A stretch of 64,000 nucleotides of DNA. It comes from Nocardia transvalensis. Lineage in GTDB: Bacteria; Actinomycetota; Actinomycetes; Mycobacteriales; Mycobacteriaceae. This document shows, one piece after another, positions 16,891 to 25,367 of this stretch. The stretch spans positions 558,001 to 622,000 of the forward strand of contig NZ_JADLQQ010000001.1 of NCBI RefSeq assembly GCF_015477765.1. Reading direction: 5' to 3'. Each line of letters opens with the position of its first letter. The first letter of the stretch is position 1. The position numbers were made by a program, and so were the translations under genes. A model generated the notes under the pieces. The model was not told the DNA's origin. It made no database searches and saw nothing but the letters and a program-made list of their open reading frames with translations.

Positions 16891-17715
16891 TCAGTGGCCG
16901 AGGAACGGCAGCACCGCGGCGGCGAACTCGCGGTAGCGGTCGCGGTGGATGCTGTGACCGCAGGCGAAGGCCTCGACGGTGCAGTCGGGGACACAACCGC
17001 GGAATATCTCCAGCTTCTCCGGGTCGACCATGCCACCCGGGCCGCCCCGCAGCATCAGGGTCGGCGCGGTGATGTCCGACAGCCGCTCCCACCATTCCGG
17101 ATTCGGCTTGCGGAACTGCTCCAAGGCGAGGCGGGTCATCGACCGGTCGAAGGACAGCACCGCCCGCGGATGGCGCAGGAGGCTGCTGGTGGCGTGCCAC
17201 AGCTCCGGCGGTGTGGGCAGGCGGCGGGTCAGGGTGAGCTGTTCGTCACCGGAGCGCAGCGGCAGCGGCTGTTCCTCGATCACCAGGCGCCGGACCAGTT
17301 CGGGCCGCTCGATCGCCACGCACGAGACGGCGTAACCGCCCAGCGAATGTCCGACCAGATCCACCCGGGTCAGGCCGAGCCGGTCCAGCAGCCGCAGCAC
17401 GTCGGCACCGAATTCGTCGAATCGATAGGACGCCGTGTGGGCGCTGCGGCCGTGGCCGCGCAGGTCGGGGATGATCACCCGGCGGCCCAGCCGCACCAGC
17501 CGGCGGGCGAACCGGTCCCAGGTGTGTCCGTCTCCGCCCATCCCGTGCACCAGCACCACGGGCACCTCGGACAGCGAATGCTCGGCGGTCGCCGTCCCGG
17601 AATCGCGATAGGCGATCAGCACGCCGTCCAGCGGCACCCGGGTAACGGTCGACTCCACGATCAGCCAGAATACGGGCTCGGCGGCGTCGTGGCCGCTGGT
17701 TGTGCCCGGCGCCAT
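16891..17715 (-). CDS. Alpha/beta hydrolase
   Basis: A 274-residue alpha/beta-hydrolase: oxyanion region VVLVHGMGGDGHTW, nucleophile elbow VDLVGHSLGGYAV, acid in GGPGGMVDP, and histidine in FACGHSIHRDRY. The triad is therefore complete. Substrate unknown. ATG 17715 has no clear ribosome site and the transcript may be leaderless; a downstream GTG (VESTVTRV) is a possible alternative. It diverges from the methyltransferase gene 60 bases away, so the promoters overlap. Confidence 0.85.
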   Translation of the reverse strand: MAPGTTSGHDAAEPVFWLIVESTVTRVPLDGVLIAYRDSGTATAEHSLSEVPVVLVHGMGGDGHTWDRFARRLVRLGRRVIIPDLRGHGRSAHTASYRFDEFGADVLRLLDRLGLTRVDLVGHSLGGYAVSCVAIERPELVRRLVIEEQPLPLRSGDEQLTLTRRLPTPPELWHATSSLLRHPRAVLSFDRSMTRLALEQFRKPNPEWWERLSDITAPTLMLRGGPGGMVDPEKLEIFRGCVPDCTVEAFACGHSIHRDRYREFAAAVLPFLGH

Positions 17716-17775
17716 AGCGGCGGTGTGCGGAAAAATGCCTGGGTCGTGCCCGCGTCGGTGCGCAATACTGCGTCG

Positions 17776-18477
17776 GTGCCGACCTTCGCGGATTTCGATC
17801 GCCGTAACTATCGCACCGTCGACGTGGCCACCGGATACGACGGATGGGCCCCGACCTACGAGCAGACGGTGCTGGACGAGATGGATCTGGCACTGCTGGA
17901 TCGGCTGCGCCGCCCGGAGTGGGGTCAGGTGCACCGGGCCGCCGATCTGGGGTGCGGTACCGGGCGTACCGGAGCTTGGTTGCGCGGGCGCGGTATCACG
18001 CACATCGACGGGGTGGATCTGAGCGAGGGGATGCTGGCCCGGGCCCGTGACCGCGGCGTGCACACCACTCTGCGGCAGGGTGATGTGCGCGAGAGCGGAT
18101 TGGCAAGCGGCGCCTACGATCTGGTGATCTCCTCGCTCATCGATGAGCATCTGCCGGAACTGGGCCCGTTCTACGCCGAGGCGCGCCGGCTGGCCGCACC
18201 CGGCGCCACGTTCGTGCTGGTCAGCTATCACCCGCAGTTCATCATGGTGACCGGGATGCCCACCCACTACACCGCCCGGTCCGGCGAGCCGCTGGCCATC
18301 AGCACGCACCTGCATCTGTTCAGCGATCACGTGAATGCCGGTGTGGCGGCCGGGTGGCAGCTGGCCGAGACCGCCGAGGCCGTGATCGACGACGGCTGGC
18401 TCGAGGCCAAACCCAAGTGGGCGCATCTGCGCGGGCATCCGTTCACGATGGCGATGGTGTGGACGCTGCCTCGCTGA
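17776..18477 (+). CDS. SAM-dependent methyltransferase (class I)
   Basis: A 233-residue class I methyltransferase. The SAM-binding motif AADLGCGTGRTGAWL is near residue 57, the acidic loop DGVDLSEGMLARAR follows, then DLVISSLIDEHLPEL. The N-terminal YDGWAPTYEQ is usual for small-molecule methyltransferases of the UbiE/Methyltransf_11 type. Acceptor unknown. Start is uncertain: GTG 17776 is chosen, with further GTG codons upstream at 17746 and 17758. Divergent from the alpha/beta hydrolase. Confidence 0.83.
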   Translation: MPTFADFDRRNYRTVDVATGYDGWAPTYEQTVLDEMDLALLDRLRRPEWGQVHRAADLGCGTGRTGAWLRGRGITHIDGVDLSEGMLARARDRGVHTTLRQGDVRESGLASGAYDLVISSLIDEHLPELGPFYAEARRLAAPGATFVLVSYHPQFIMVTGMPTHYTARSGEPLAISTHLHLFSDHVNAGVAAGWQLAETAEAVIDDGWLEAKPKWAHLRGHPFTMAMVWTLPR

Positions 18478-18540
18478 CCGAGTGTGCTGCGGCTCCGCCG
18501 TTTTCGCGTTCTTGTCGGTGCCGGGTGAGATGCTTCGGGC

Positions 18541-18918
18541 ATGGATTGGAAAATCGAACTCGTCGCCATCCCCGTCACCGATGTCGATCGGGCCAAGGAC
18601 TTCTACACCAAGATCGGCTTCCACGCCGATTTCGACGAAAGTCCCACGGAGGACATCCGTTTCGTGCAGCTCACCCCGCCGGGGTCGGGTTGTTCGATCT
18701 GTCTGGGCAAGGGCATCACACAGGCCGCGCCGGGCAGTGTCGAGGGAATGCTGATGGTGGTCGAGAGCGCCGAGCAGGCCTACCGGCATCTCGTCGCCGC
18801 GGGTGTCGATGCGACTCCGGTGAAGGACGAGGGCTGGGGGTTGTTCACCTACTTCTCCGACCCCGACGGCAACAAGTGGTCTGTGCAGGAACTGCCGAAG
18901 CGGGCTGATCACTCGTAG
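18541..18918 (+). CDS. VOC/glyoxalase family protein
   Basis: A 125-residue single VOC protein: N-terminal beta-alpha-beta unit IELVAIPVTDVDRAKDFYTKIGF and C-terminal FTYFSDPDGNKWSVQELP. Members are metal-dependent lyases, dioxygenases or resistance proteins; the substrate cannot be predicted. The last 10 bases overlap the imuB 3' end convergently. Confidence 0.88.
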   Translation: MDWKIELVAIPVTDVDRAKDFYTKIGFHADFDESPTEDIRFVQLTPPGSGCSICLGKGITQAAPGSVEGMLMVVESAEQAYRHLVAAGVDATPVKDEGWGLFTYFSDPDGNKWSVQELPKRADHS

Positions 18919-20786
18919 AGACCCTCGACGTGCCAGATGCGGCCGTAGCCGAGGAGCAACAGAACACGGACCTCGTCGTCGAGCATCACCTGGGTACGGA
19001 CCGCGCAGTCGCCGGCGCGGTCGCCGGACCACCAGCGCTCGTCCACCAGCCACGGTCCGGTCCAGCCGGTCACCTCCCACTGTTTCCGACCCCAGTTCAG
19101 CCGTGCCGGGTCGGCGTTGAACATGCCGCGGTCGGTGATCCACACCGGGGTGCCGTCGGCGGCCTCCAGCACCACCTCCGGATGGTTCATCAGCACGACG
19201 GCGGGCGCGGGTTGCGGCAGCCGTCCCGGCCAGGGCAGCGCCGGATCGGTCACCGGGACCGGTTCGTCGCCGAACGCCACCAGCGTGACCCGCTCGGCGG
19301 GCCCACGCCCACCGCTGAGCACACCCACCTGCACCGCCTCCCCACCCAGCAACCCCTGCACCCGAACCAACGCCCGCCGCGCCCGCTCATCTCCCTCCCC
19401 CACCCCACCCCACAACCCCAACTGCAGCGCCCCCGCCGCCACCACCTCGACCGGCTCCAACCGCAACACCGTAATCGGCGCGCTAGGCACCACCCCGAAA
19501 CCATTGCGCACCAAGCCCGTCCGGCCTCCCCCTGCGACACGGCTCCTCCCAAACCCCTTCGACCGCACACCCAGTCCACCTCCCCTGTCCCGCGAGCCAC
19601 CCTCGGCACCCGTACCCGGGTCGGAGGCGGACACCGCTCCCCTCGCCTGGTTCGGGACGGCTCGGTTCACCCGCTCGGTGGTGCGGGGCCGGGCCGGGGG
19701 CGTCTCTCCCCCGGCGGGGTCGGTGGTCGTGTCGGAGGTGGATCTGCCGTAGACGGGACCGAAGTCGGGGTCCTCGGTTGGGGGGTGGGTCAGGGTGCGG
19801 TGGGTGAGCCAGCCGTCGAGTTGCCAGCGGATGCGGTCGGCGGTGTCCTCGGGGGTCAGGGGTTCGGCGCAGCGCCAGATGCGGGAAAGTTGTTCTCCGG
19901 CGGCGGTTTCGGCCACGACCGACAGCCGGGTGCAGGCCACTCCCGCGGCGGAGAGCCGTTCGTGCAGGCGGGTGGCGAGCAGACGTCCGGCGAAGGCGGC
20001 GGCGTCGACGCGATCGATCGGTGGGTCGCAGCGGTACTCCACCATCAGGTCCGGATCGGGTGGGCGAGCCGAGGGCAGGCGTTCGGGTTCGGCGCGCGCC
20101 GACCGATGCGCGCGGATGGCATCGGCGCCGAACCGAGAGGCGACCTCGGCCGGGGTCAGCGCGGCGAAGTCACCGATGCGGCGCAAACCCAAGCGGTGCA
20201 GCAGATCCACCAGTTCCTCGCGCTCCGGAGCGGCCAGGCTCGGCTCCAGGGCGAGTTCCCCCACCGGCAGCGGCGCCAGGAATCGCGCGCCCTCCCCGCT
20301 CGGCACGATGGTGGCCCGACGGGCGGCGACGACCGCCGTGGACAGTTCGTCGGCGATCCCGATCTGGCATTCGACGCCGGCCGCCGCGACCGCGTCGACG
20401 AGCCGTTCGGCCGCGGCCTCCTCGGACCCGAAGAATCGCGCGGCACCGCGCGCGGCCAGCACCAGTAGCCCGGGGCGCAGCACCTCCACCCCGGGTACCG
20501 TCGCATCCACGGCCGCCACCACCGGCTCGAACAACCGCGCATCCCGATCCGGATCCGCCTGCGCCACATACACATCCGGACACCGCGCCTGCGCCTCCCG
20601 GCGTTTGATCCCGCGCCGCACCCCCTCGGCCCGCGCCACCGCCGAACACGCCACCACCCGATTGGCATGCAACACCACCACCGGCCGCGTCGGAGGAATA
20701 TCGGCCAGGGCTGCCGCCGCCGCGGCAGGCCAATCCGGGCACCACAGCGCCAGCACCCGAGAGCTACGCCGCTTCCTCACCCGCAT
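18909..20786 (-). CDS. imuB: ImuB, inactive Y-family polymerase-like mutasome subunit
   Basis: Hub of the damage-induced mutasome; it links DnaE2 and ImuA' to the sliding clamp. The 625-residue product opens RVLALWCPDWPAAAAAA, typical of ImuB and without a complete Y-family active site. A likely clamp-binding motif QLGLWG (compare QLPLWG in M. tuberculosis ImuB) lies near residue 450, and the C-terminal region has WWSGDRAGD...YGRIWHVEGLYE. Residues of about 340-435 are a Gly/Arg/Thr/Pro-rich low-complexity stretch that makes the protein about 100 residues longer than the M. tuberculosis form. It lies 350 bases downstream of imuA'. Confidence 0.93.
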   Translation of the reverse strand: MRVRKRRSSRVLALWCPDWPAAAAAALADIPPTRPVVVLHANRVVACSAVARAEGVRRGIKRREAQARCPDVYVAQADPDRDARLFEPVVAAVDATVPGVEVLRPGLLVLAARGAARFFGSEEAAAERLVDAVAAAGVECQIGIADELSTAVVAARRATIVPSGEGARFLAPLPVGELALEPSLAAPEREELVDLLHRLGLRRIGDFAALTPAEVASRFGADAIRAHRSARAEPERLPSARPPDPDLMVEYRCDPPIDRVDAAAFAGRLLATRLHERLSAAGVACTRLSVVAETAAGEQLSRIWRCAEPLTPEDTADRIRWQLDGWLTHRTLTHPPTEDPDFGPVYGRSTSDTTTDPAGGETPPARPRTTERVNRAVPNQARGAVSASDPGTGAEGGSRDRGGGLGVRSKGFGRSRVAGGGRTGLVRNGFGVVPSAPITVLRLEPVEVVAAGALQLGLWGGVGEGDERARRALVRVQGLLGGEAVQVGVLSGGRGPAERVTLVAFGDEPVPVTDPALPWPGRLPQPAPAVVLMNHPEVVLEAADGTPVWITDRGMFNADPARLNWGRKQWEVTGWTGPWLVDERWWSGDRAGDCAVRTQVMLDDEVRVLLLLGYGRIWHVEGLYE

Positions 20787-21136
20787 CGGTACGCCCCTTC
20801 GTCGAGATCCCTGCCCAGGCGCTGGCGCGCCTGGGCAGGGAACGAAAAACGCACCCGGACAGGGAACGAAAGGCGCACCCGGACGAGGAACGAGAGACAC
20901 ACCCAGGCCGGAAACGAGAAAGACGGCTGCGTCCATTGCTTTCGCTGGCGGGAGCCTTCTAGACCCCCCGGTGACGTCCAGGCCCCCGGGGACACGAGGA
21001 TCACTCCGGTGACCGGAGTGCGGCGCACAACCAGACGAACCAGCCCGGACAACAGGCCCCACCCCGATGGCGGTCCGTCTCGGTCCGTAGGGGGCACAGG
21101 CGGTTTCACTCCGGCGCCCGGAGGGTGGTGCGGGGG
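20787..21136. other. Gap between imuA' and imuB
   Basis: About 350 bases that do not encode an obvious protein separate two genes that are normally adjacent. The only structure seen is the short minisatellite at 20828-20923. No second LexA box was recognised, so imuB probably relies on the imuA' promoter. Confidence 0.5.
20828..20923. repeat. Minisatellite, four units of 22-26 bp
   Basis: Units at 20828, 20850, 20874 and 20898; best copies read CGCACCCGGACAGGGAACGA plus a short purine tail. The AACGA(G/A)A core recurs in the arrays at 15.1 and 54.1-54.4 kb. Confidence 0.75.
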
Positions 21137-21874
21137 CTAGGAGGCGACATCGCGGGCGGCCTCCAGGAGGCGGGGTGTATTCACCTGGGCGGCAACCCAT
21201 TCCACGCGGCCATTGCGCGGGCACAGTTCGAGGTGGCCGGTGCGGGGTGGGGTCGAGCGGCCGCGCACGGAGACGTCCAGGCGCACGGTGCGCAAGCGGC
21301 CGCAACCGCGGCCCAGGCCCTCGTAACCGGCGACCTGGGCATGGATGCGCAGCGCGGCGCCGCTCCAGGTCCCGCCGGTCACCACCAGCGTGGCGCCCTT
21401 GCTCCGGGCGCGGGCGGCGAGGACGCGGGTGCGGCTGGGCGGCACCGAAAGACCGCCCAGGCCGAGCACCACCAGATCCAAACCGTCGAGCAACACCGCG
21501 GCGACCTCCACCGGGTCGGAGCCGGGATCGGGCACCACCGCCAAACGCTCCAACCGGGCCCCCATTTCGGCCGCGGCGAGCAAGCCCAGCCGCGGCAACC
21601 CGACCGCCGCGGCATGCCCACCGCTGCCGGTCACCGCGGCCAGCAGACCGGTCAGCAGCGAACCCGCACCCGAGTACGCCACCACCGACCCCTTGGTCAA
21701 ACCACCCTCGGGCAGCAGCTCAACCAGTGCGGACGGCACCGGCAGCGGCTCCCGGCGCAGGTCGGCACCCATCGGCAACCGACCTGCCGACACCGCACCG
21801 CGCGCCGGGACCGCGGCCATCCGCCGCCGCAACTCCGCCAGCTGTTCGAGTTTCACGTTGTCCGGCGAACCCAT
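21137..21874 (-). CDS. imuA': ImuA', mutasome accessory protein
   Basis: A 245-residue RecA-like-fold protein that supports ImuB and DnaE2 in mutagenic repair. It begins MGSPDNVKLEQLAELRRRMAA and contains ALVELLPEGGLTKGSVVAYSGAGSLLTGLLAAV, a P-loop-like region lacking a strict Walker A lysine, and DLVVLGLGG. ATG 21874 fits the family and lies downstream of the LexA box at 21959; the longer open frame would run through that box. Length is normal. Confidence 0.9.
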   Translation of the reverse strand: MGSPDNVKLEQLAELRRRMAAVPARGAVSAGRLPMGADLRREPLPVPSALVELLPEGGLTKGSVVAYSGAGSLLTGLLAAVTGSGGHAAAVGLPRLGLLAAAEMGARLERLAVVPDPGSDPVEVAAVLLDGLDLVVLGLGGLSVPPSRTRVLAARARSKGATLVVTGGTWSGAALRIHAQVAGYEGLGRGCGRLRTVRLDVSVRGRSTPPRTGHLELCPRNGRVEWVAAQVNTPRLLEAARDVAS

Positions 21875-21958
21875 CTTCGACCACCTAATCTCCCACCGAT
21901 GGACTCTTACCGCAGCCGGCCCGGACGCTCTCAGCACCGATCCAGCTATCGATCTGAA

Positions 21959-21974
21959 TCGAATATACGTTCGA
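21959..21974. promoter_or_regulatory. LexA (SOS) box of imuA'
   Basis: TCGAATATACGTTCGA matches the TCGAAC-N4-GTTCGA consensus at all but one base and lies 85 bases upstream of the imuA' start, with the same ATAC spacer as the dnaE2 box. It is also about 110 bases upstream of the divergent kinase gene. Confidence 0.9.
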
Positions 21975-22080
21975 CTCTTCCTCAGTAGAACCCCACCCCC
22001 GATTCCCGTCAAGCGGCACGCGCGCAAACCTCGGGTTGCGAAGCAGGCCAGTCAGGATGGTTTTCCGCTATCCTCGCGCC

Positions 22081-23223
22081 GTGACAGAACGCGCCCGCCC
22101 CATCGTCGGCCCCGATTATCTGGTCGCCGGCCGTTACCGCCTGCAGTCGAAGCTCGGCGGCGGCGGTATGGGCGCGGTGTGGCTGGCCCACGACCGGCTA
22201 CTCGATCGCGATGTCGCCATCAAACAGGTGCTGTCCACGGCCGGGCTCAGTGAAGAAGAGGCCAACGAGGTTCGCAACCGGATCATTCACGAGGGCCGGG
22301 TCGCGGCCAAGCTCTCGCACGAGCACGCCATCGCCGTCTACGACGTGGTGCTCGAGGCCGGTGAGCCGTGGTTGGTGATGGAGTATCTGCCCTCGCGCAG
22401 CGTGGCGAAGGCGCTGGCGCTGGTGGATACGCTGCCGCCGATCGAGGTGGCGCAGATCGGCGCGCAGGTCGCCGACGCGTTGGCCGCCGCGCATGCCGCC
22501 GGGATCGTGCATCGCGACATCAAGCCGGGAAATATCCTGGTGGCCGATCGCGGCGGCGAGGTCGGCATGGTGAAGCTCAGCGACTTCGGCATCTCGAGCG
22601 GCGCCGGGGATCTGTCCGACGAACCGGAGGACGTGATCACCGGCACCCCCGCCTACCTCCCACCGGAGGTGGCACGCGGCGCGAAGCCGACCGCCGCCAG
22701 CGACGTATTCTCCCTCGGCGCAACGCTGTACACCGCGATCGAGGGGCAGCCGCCGTACGGATTCCACGACGACAACAATGTGATCGTCGAACGCGCGGCG
22801 ATGGCGCAGATCATTCCGCCCAGCCGCAGCGGCGCGCTCACCGAGGTGCTGCTGCACATGATGGAACCCGCCCCGCAGCGCCGCCCCGCCATGGCCGAGG
22901 CGCGCAACGAAATTCTCACCGCCGTCTTCGGCCCGGGCACCGGCCCCTACATCCTCGGCGCCCCGGTCCGCACCGAGGACGGCACCATCCCGGCATGGGC
23001 GGCCCGCAACTCCGCCAGCGGCTTGCGCAGCCCGCACTCCACTCCGCTGCCCCGGCCGCCACGCGCAGTCGCCCCGGGTTCGACTGCGCCGCAACAGAAA
23101 TCGAGCGGCTTCAGCCTGAACAACCTCGGCAACCTCGGACCGAACGCGGCCCCGCTGGCGATCGCCGTGGGCCTACTGATCGGCCTGCTCATCCTGATCG
23201 TAATCCTCGTCGCGGCAATGTAA
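22081..23223 (+). CDS. Ser/Thr protein kinase with C-terminal membrane anchor
   Basis: A 380-residue Hanks-type kinase: glycine loop LGGGGMGAVW, ATP-binding Lys in DVAIKQV, catalytic loop HRDIKPGN near residue 143, DFG near residue 165, and GTPAYLPPEV. The kinase domain ends near residue 285, followed by a Pro-rich juxtamembrane stretch and a C-terminal membrane helix (APLAIAVGLLIGLLILIVILVAAM) with no external sensor domain. This resembles mycobacterial PknL/PknA-like short forms, but no orthologue is assigned. GTG 22081 is the chosen start. Confidence 0.92.
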   Translation: MTERARPIVGPDYLVAGRYRLQSKLGGGGMGAVWLAHDRLLDRDVAIKQVLSTAGLSEEEANEVRNRIIHEGRVAAKLSHEHAIAVYDVVLEAGEPWLVMEYLPSRSVAKALALVDTLPPIEVAQIGAQVADALAAAHAAGIVHRDIKPGNILVADRGGEVGMVKLSDFGISSGAGDLSDEPEDVITGTPAYLPPEVARGAKPTAASDVFSLGATLYTAIEGQPPYGFHDDNNVIVERAAMAQIIPPSRSGALTEVLLHMMEPAPQRRPAMAEARNEILTAVFGPGTGPYILGAPVRTEDGTIPAWAARNSASGLRSPHSTPLPRPPRAVAPGSTAPQQKSSGFSLNNLGNLGPNAAPLAIAVGLLIGLLILIVILVAAM

Positions 23224-23343
23224 TCCCGGCCAAATACGACGAAACCAACTGGACGGAACACGCTGGAAATAACCAGCCCACACGTCGAACCTGTTCAACG
23301 GCAAGGCAATACACAGACCATCTGCACTTACGCAAACCCGCAC

Positions 23344-23440
23344 GGTTTGCGGCGCGGCTCGTCGTTCAGGGGTCGCTGCGTACGCGACGAAGGAGCAAGC
23401 AGCGGCACCTGAACGACGAGCCACCAGGGCGCCGCAAACC
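23344..23440. repeat. Long imperfect inverted repeat
   Basis: Outer arms GGTTTGCGGCGC (23344-23355) and its complement (23429-23440) and inner arms GGCTCGTCGTTCAGG (23356-23370) and its complement (23408-23422) pair over 27 bases with one 6-base bulge. A GC-rich hairpin GGCGGCGGAGCCGCCGCC follows at about 23444. It sits between convergent kinase and response-regulator genes, where a terminator is expected, but no T-run is present. Confidence 0.8.
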
Positions 23441-23472
23441 CGCGGCGGCGGAGCCGCCGCCAATAAACACAG

Positions 23473-24114
23473 CTAATCAATTCTGCGGCGGTGGGCCCAG
23501 CGGGTGAGGGCATTGCGGTTGGACTGCTGGGTTTTGCGCAGGACGTTGGAGGCGTGGGTTTCTACGGTTTTCACCGAGATGAACAGGGTTTCGGCGATTT
23601 CGCGGTAGGTGTAGCCGCGGGCGAGCAGGCGCAGCACCTCGAGTTCGCGTGGGGTCAGCGAATCCAGTTCGGGGTCCAGGGGCGGCTCCGGGGCCGGTGA
23701 TCGGCCGGTGAACGAGTCCAGGACGAAACCGGCCAGTCGCGGACTGAACACCGCATCGCCCCCGGCCACCCGCCGAATGCCGTCGGCCAGTTCGGGTCCC
23801 GAGATGGTCTTGGTGACATATCCCCGCGCACCCGCCCGGATCACCGCGATCACGTCCTCGGCCGCATCGGACACGCTCAGCGCCAAACACACCGGGCCGT
23901 CCTCGATCCCCTGCATCACCGCGACCCCGCCGCCGTCGGGCATGTGCACGTCGAGCAGTACCACATCCGGGCGCGAGGTCTTGATCCCGGCGATGGCCTC
24001 GGCGACCGTGCCCGCCTCCCCCACGACCTCCATATCGGATTCGCGGCTCAGCTCCGCCCGCACGCCGGACCGGAATACGGCGTGGTCGTCGACCAGAAAG
24101 ACCCGGATACTCAC
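23473..24114 (-). CDS. LuxR-family response regulator, EsrR-like
   Basis: A 213-residue NarL/LuxR regulator: receiver domain (RVFLVDDHAVFRSGVRAEL; phospho-acceptor Asp in DVVLLDVHMPDGG near residue 56; KTISGPEL) and C-terminal LuxR helix-turn-helix (LTPRELEVLRLLARGYTYREIAETLFISVKTVETHASNVL). GTG 24114 follows GAGGAGAAC. Together with the PspC-domain kinase at 25.4-26.7 kb and the PspC-domain protein at 26.9 kb near guaA it matches the EsrISR envelope-stress system of Corynebacterium glutamicum. Here two opposing genes separate it from its kinase. Confidence 0.88.
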   Translation of the reverse strand: MSIRVFLVDDHAVFRSGVRAELSRESDMEVVGEAGTVAEAIAGIKTSRPDVVLLDVHMPDGGGVAVMQGIEDGPVCLALSVSDAAEDVIAVIRAGARGYVTKTISGPELADGIRRVAGGDAVFSPRLAGFVLDSFTGRSPAPEPPLDPELDSLTPRELEVLRLLARGYTYREIAETLFISVKTVETHASNVLRKTQQSNRNALTRWAHRRRID

Positions 24115-24249
24115 TGTTCTCCTCACCTCGGACCGAAGCGCTGCCGGGGCAGTTCGCCCACTCATCGGTACCACACCGAGAGCCGGTCCGCTGTGACCCC
24201 GGTTCCTTCGACCGAGCACCACCCTATCCGGAAAACATAGGATCACTTC

Positions 24250-24783
24250 GTGTCGATCATCGTGGTTCCCTATGACCCGGACTGGCCGCGGCACGCACAG
24301 GCCGCCATCACCGAACTGACCACCGCCCTGCCCGGGCTCTTCCTCGACATCGAGCACATGGGCAGTACGTCCGTCCCCGGCCTGGCCGCCAAACCGGTCA
24401 TCGATCTGATGGCCTCGGTGAGCGATCTCGACGAGGTCGTGGCCCGCGAGGACAACCTGGCGTGGCTGGGCTATCGCCGCGAGGAGAACGGAATGAGCGG
24501 ACGGCTGTTCTATCCGCGCGACGACGCCACCGGGCAGCGCACCCATCACCTGCACATCGTGCCCGCCGCCGAATGGGACGACCAGAACGAGCGCATCCTG
24601 CGCGACCATCTGCTCGCGAACCCGGCCGCCGCCGCGGAATATGCCGCCCTCAAGCAGCGCCTGGCCACCGAGACCTCCGATCCGCTCGAGTACACGCGGC
24701 GCAAGACCGACCTGATCCAGCGGCTCGTCGACGTCGCCCGTGCCGAACGCGGCCTCCCGCTCGTCCCGGTCTGGGTCGACTGA
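24250..24783 (+). CDS. GrpB/UPF0157 family protein
   Basis: A 177-residue nucleotidyltransferase-fold protein of the GrpB family (related to the C-terminal domain of some dephospho-CoA kinases). Signature IEHMGSTSVPGLAAKPVIDLMASV and HHLHIVPAAEWDDQNERILRDHL are clear. Biochemical role is unknown. GTG start at 24250. It and the next gene run opposite to the flanking regulator and kinase genes. Confidence 0.88.
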   Translation: MSIIVVPYDPDWPRHAQAAITELTTALPGLFLDIEHMGSTSVPGLAAKPVIDLMASVSDLDEVVAREDNLAWLGYRREENGMSGRLFYPRDDATGQRTHHLHIVPAAEWDDQNERILRDHLLANPAAAAEYAALKQRLATETSDPLEYTRRKTDLIQRLVDVARAERGLPLVPVWVD

Positions 24784-24828
24784 GACCCGCACGGCCGCAT
24801 TCCTTTTCGGGCGCCTACGCTGAGCGGT

Positions 24829-25320
24829 GTGGTGATCCTGGTGACAGGCATGTCCGGCACGGGGAAGTCGACGGCCCTGGATGCGTTGGCCCGGCGAGGC
24901 TATGCGGTCGTGGATACCGATGTCGGCGACTGGATCGAGGACGTTCCCCATCCCGACGGCACCGACTCGGAACCGCAGTGGCGGGTGGATCGCATCGACG
25001 CGCTGATCACCGAGCACGAGCGTTCGGGGGAACCGCTGTTCCTCGCGGGCACGGTGTCGAACCAGGTCGAGTTCTATCCCCGATTCGACGAGATCGTCCT
25101 GTTCAGCGCCCCCTTGGAGGTGATGCTCGAGCGCATCACCCACCGCGACACGAACCCCTTCGGGAAGAACGCCGAGGAGCGCGCTCGGATCGCCGCGGAC
25201 ACGGCCGAAGTCGAGCCGCTACTGCGCTCGGTGGCCACCGTGGAGATCGATACCCGCAAGCCCCTCGACGAGGTGGTGGATCAGCTGGCGGCCCTCGCCG
25301 GGCCGCCTCCGGCTCGCTGA
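24829..25320 (+). CDS. P-loop small kinase-like ATPase
   Basis: A 163-residue P-loop protein with Walker A GMSGTGKST at residues 7-15 and an adenylate/shikimate-kinase-like fold (GYAVVDTDVGDW, FLAGTVSNQVEFYPRFDEIVLFSAPLEVMLERI, THRDTNPFGK). Likely phosphorylates a small molecule or nucleotide; substrate unknown. GTG start. 45 bases after the GrpB-like gene, so co-transcribed. Confidence 0.85.
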   Translation: MVILVTGMSGTGKSTALDALARRGYAVVDTDVGDWIEDVPHPDGTDSEPQWRVDRIDALITEHERSGEPLFLAGTVSNQVEFYPRFDEIVLFSAPLEVMLERITHRDTNPFGKNAEERARIAADTAEVEPLLRSVATVEIDTRKPLDEVVDQLAALAGPPPAR

Positions 25321-25367
25321 CCTATTCGTCTCGGCCGCATGGGGATCCCGGCGGGGACACCCGGTTA

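Noticed and set aside
23344..23461. Insertion sequence ends
   Set aside because: No transposase frame lies inside or beside the inverted repeat and no target duplication was seen.
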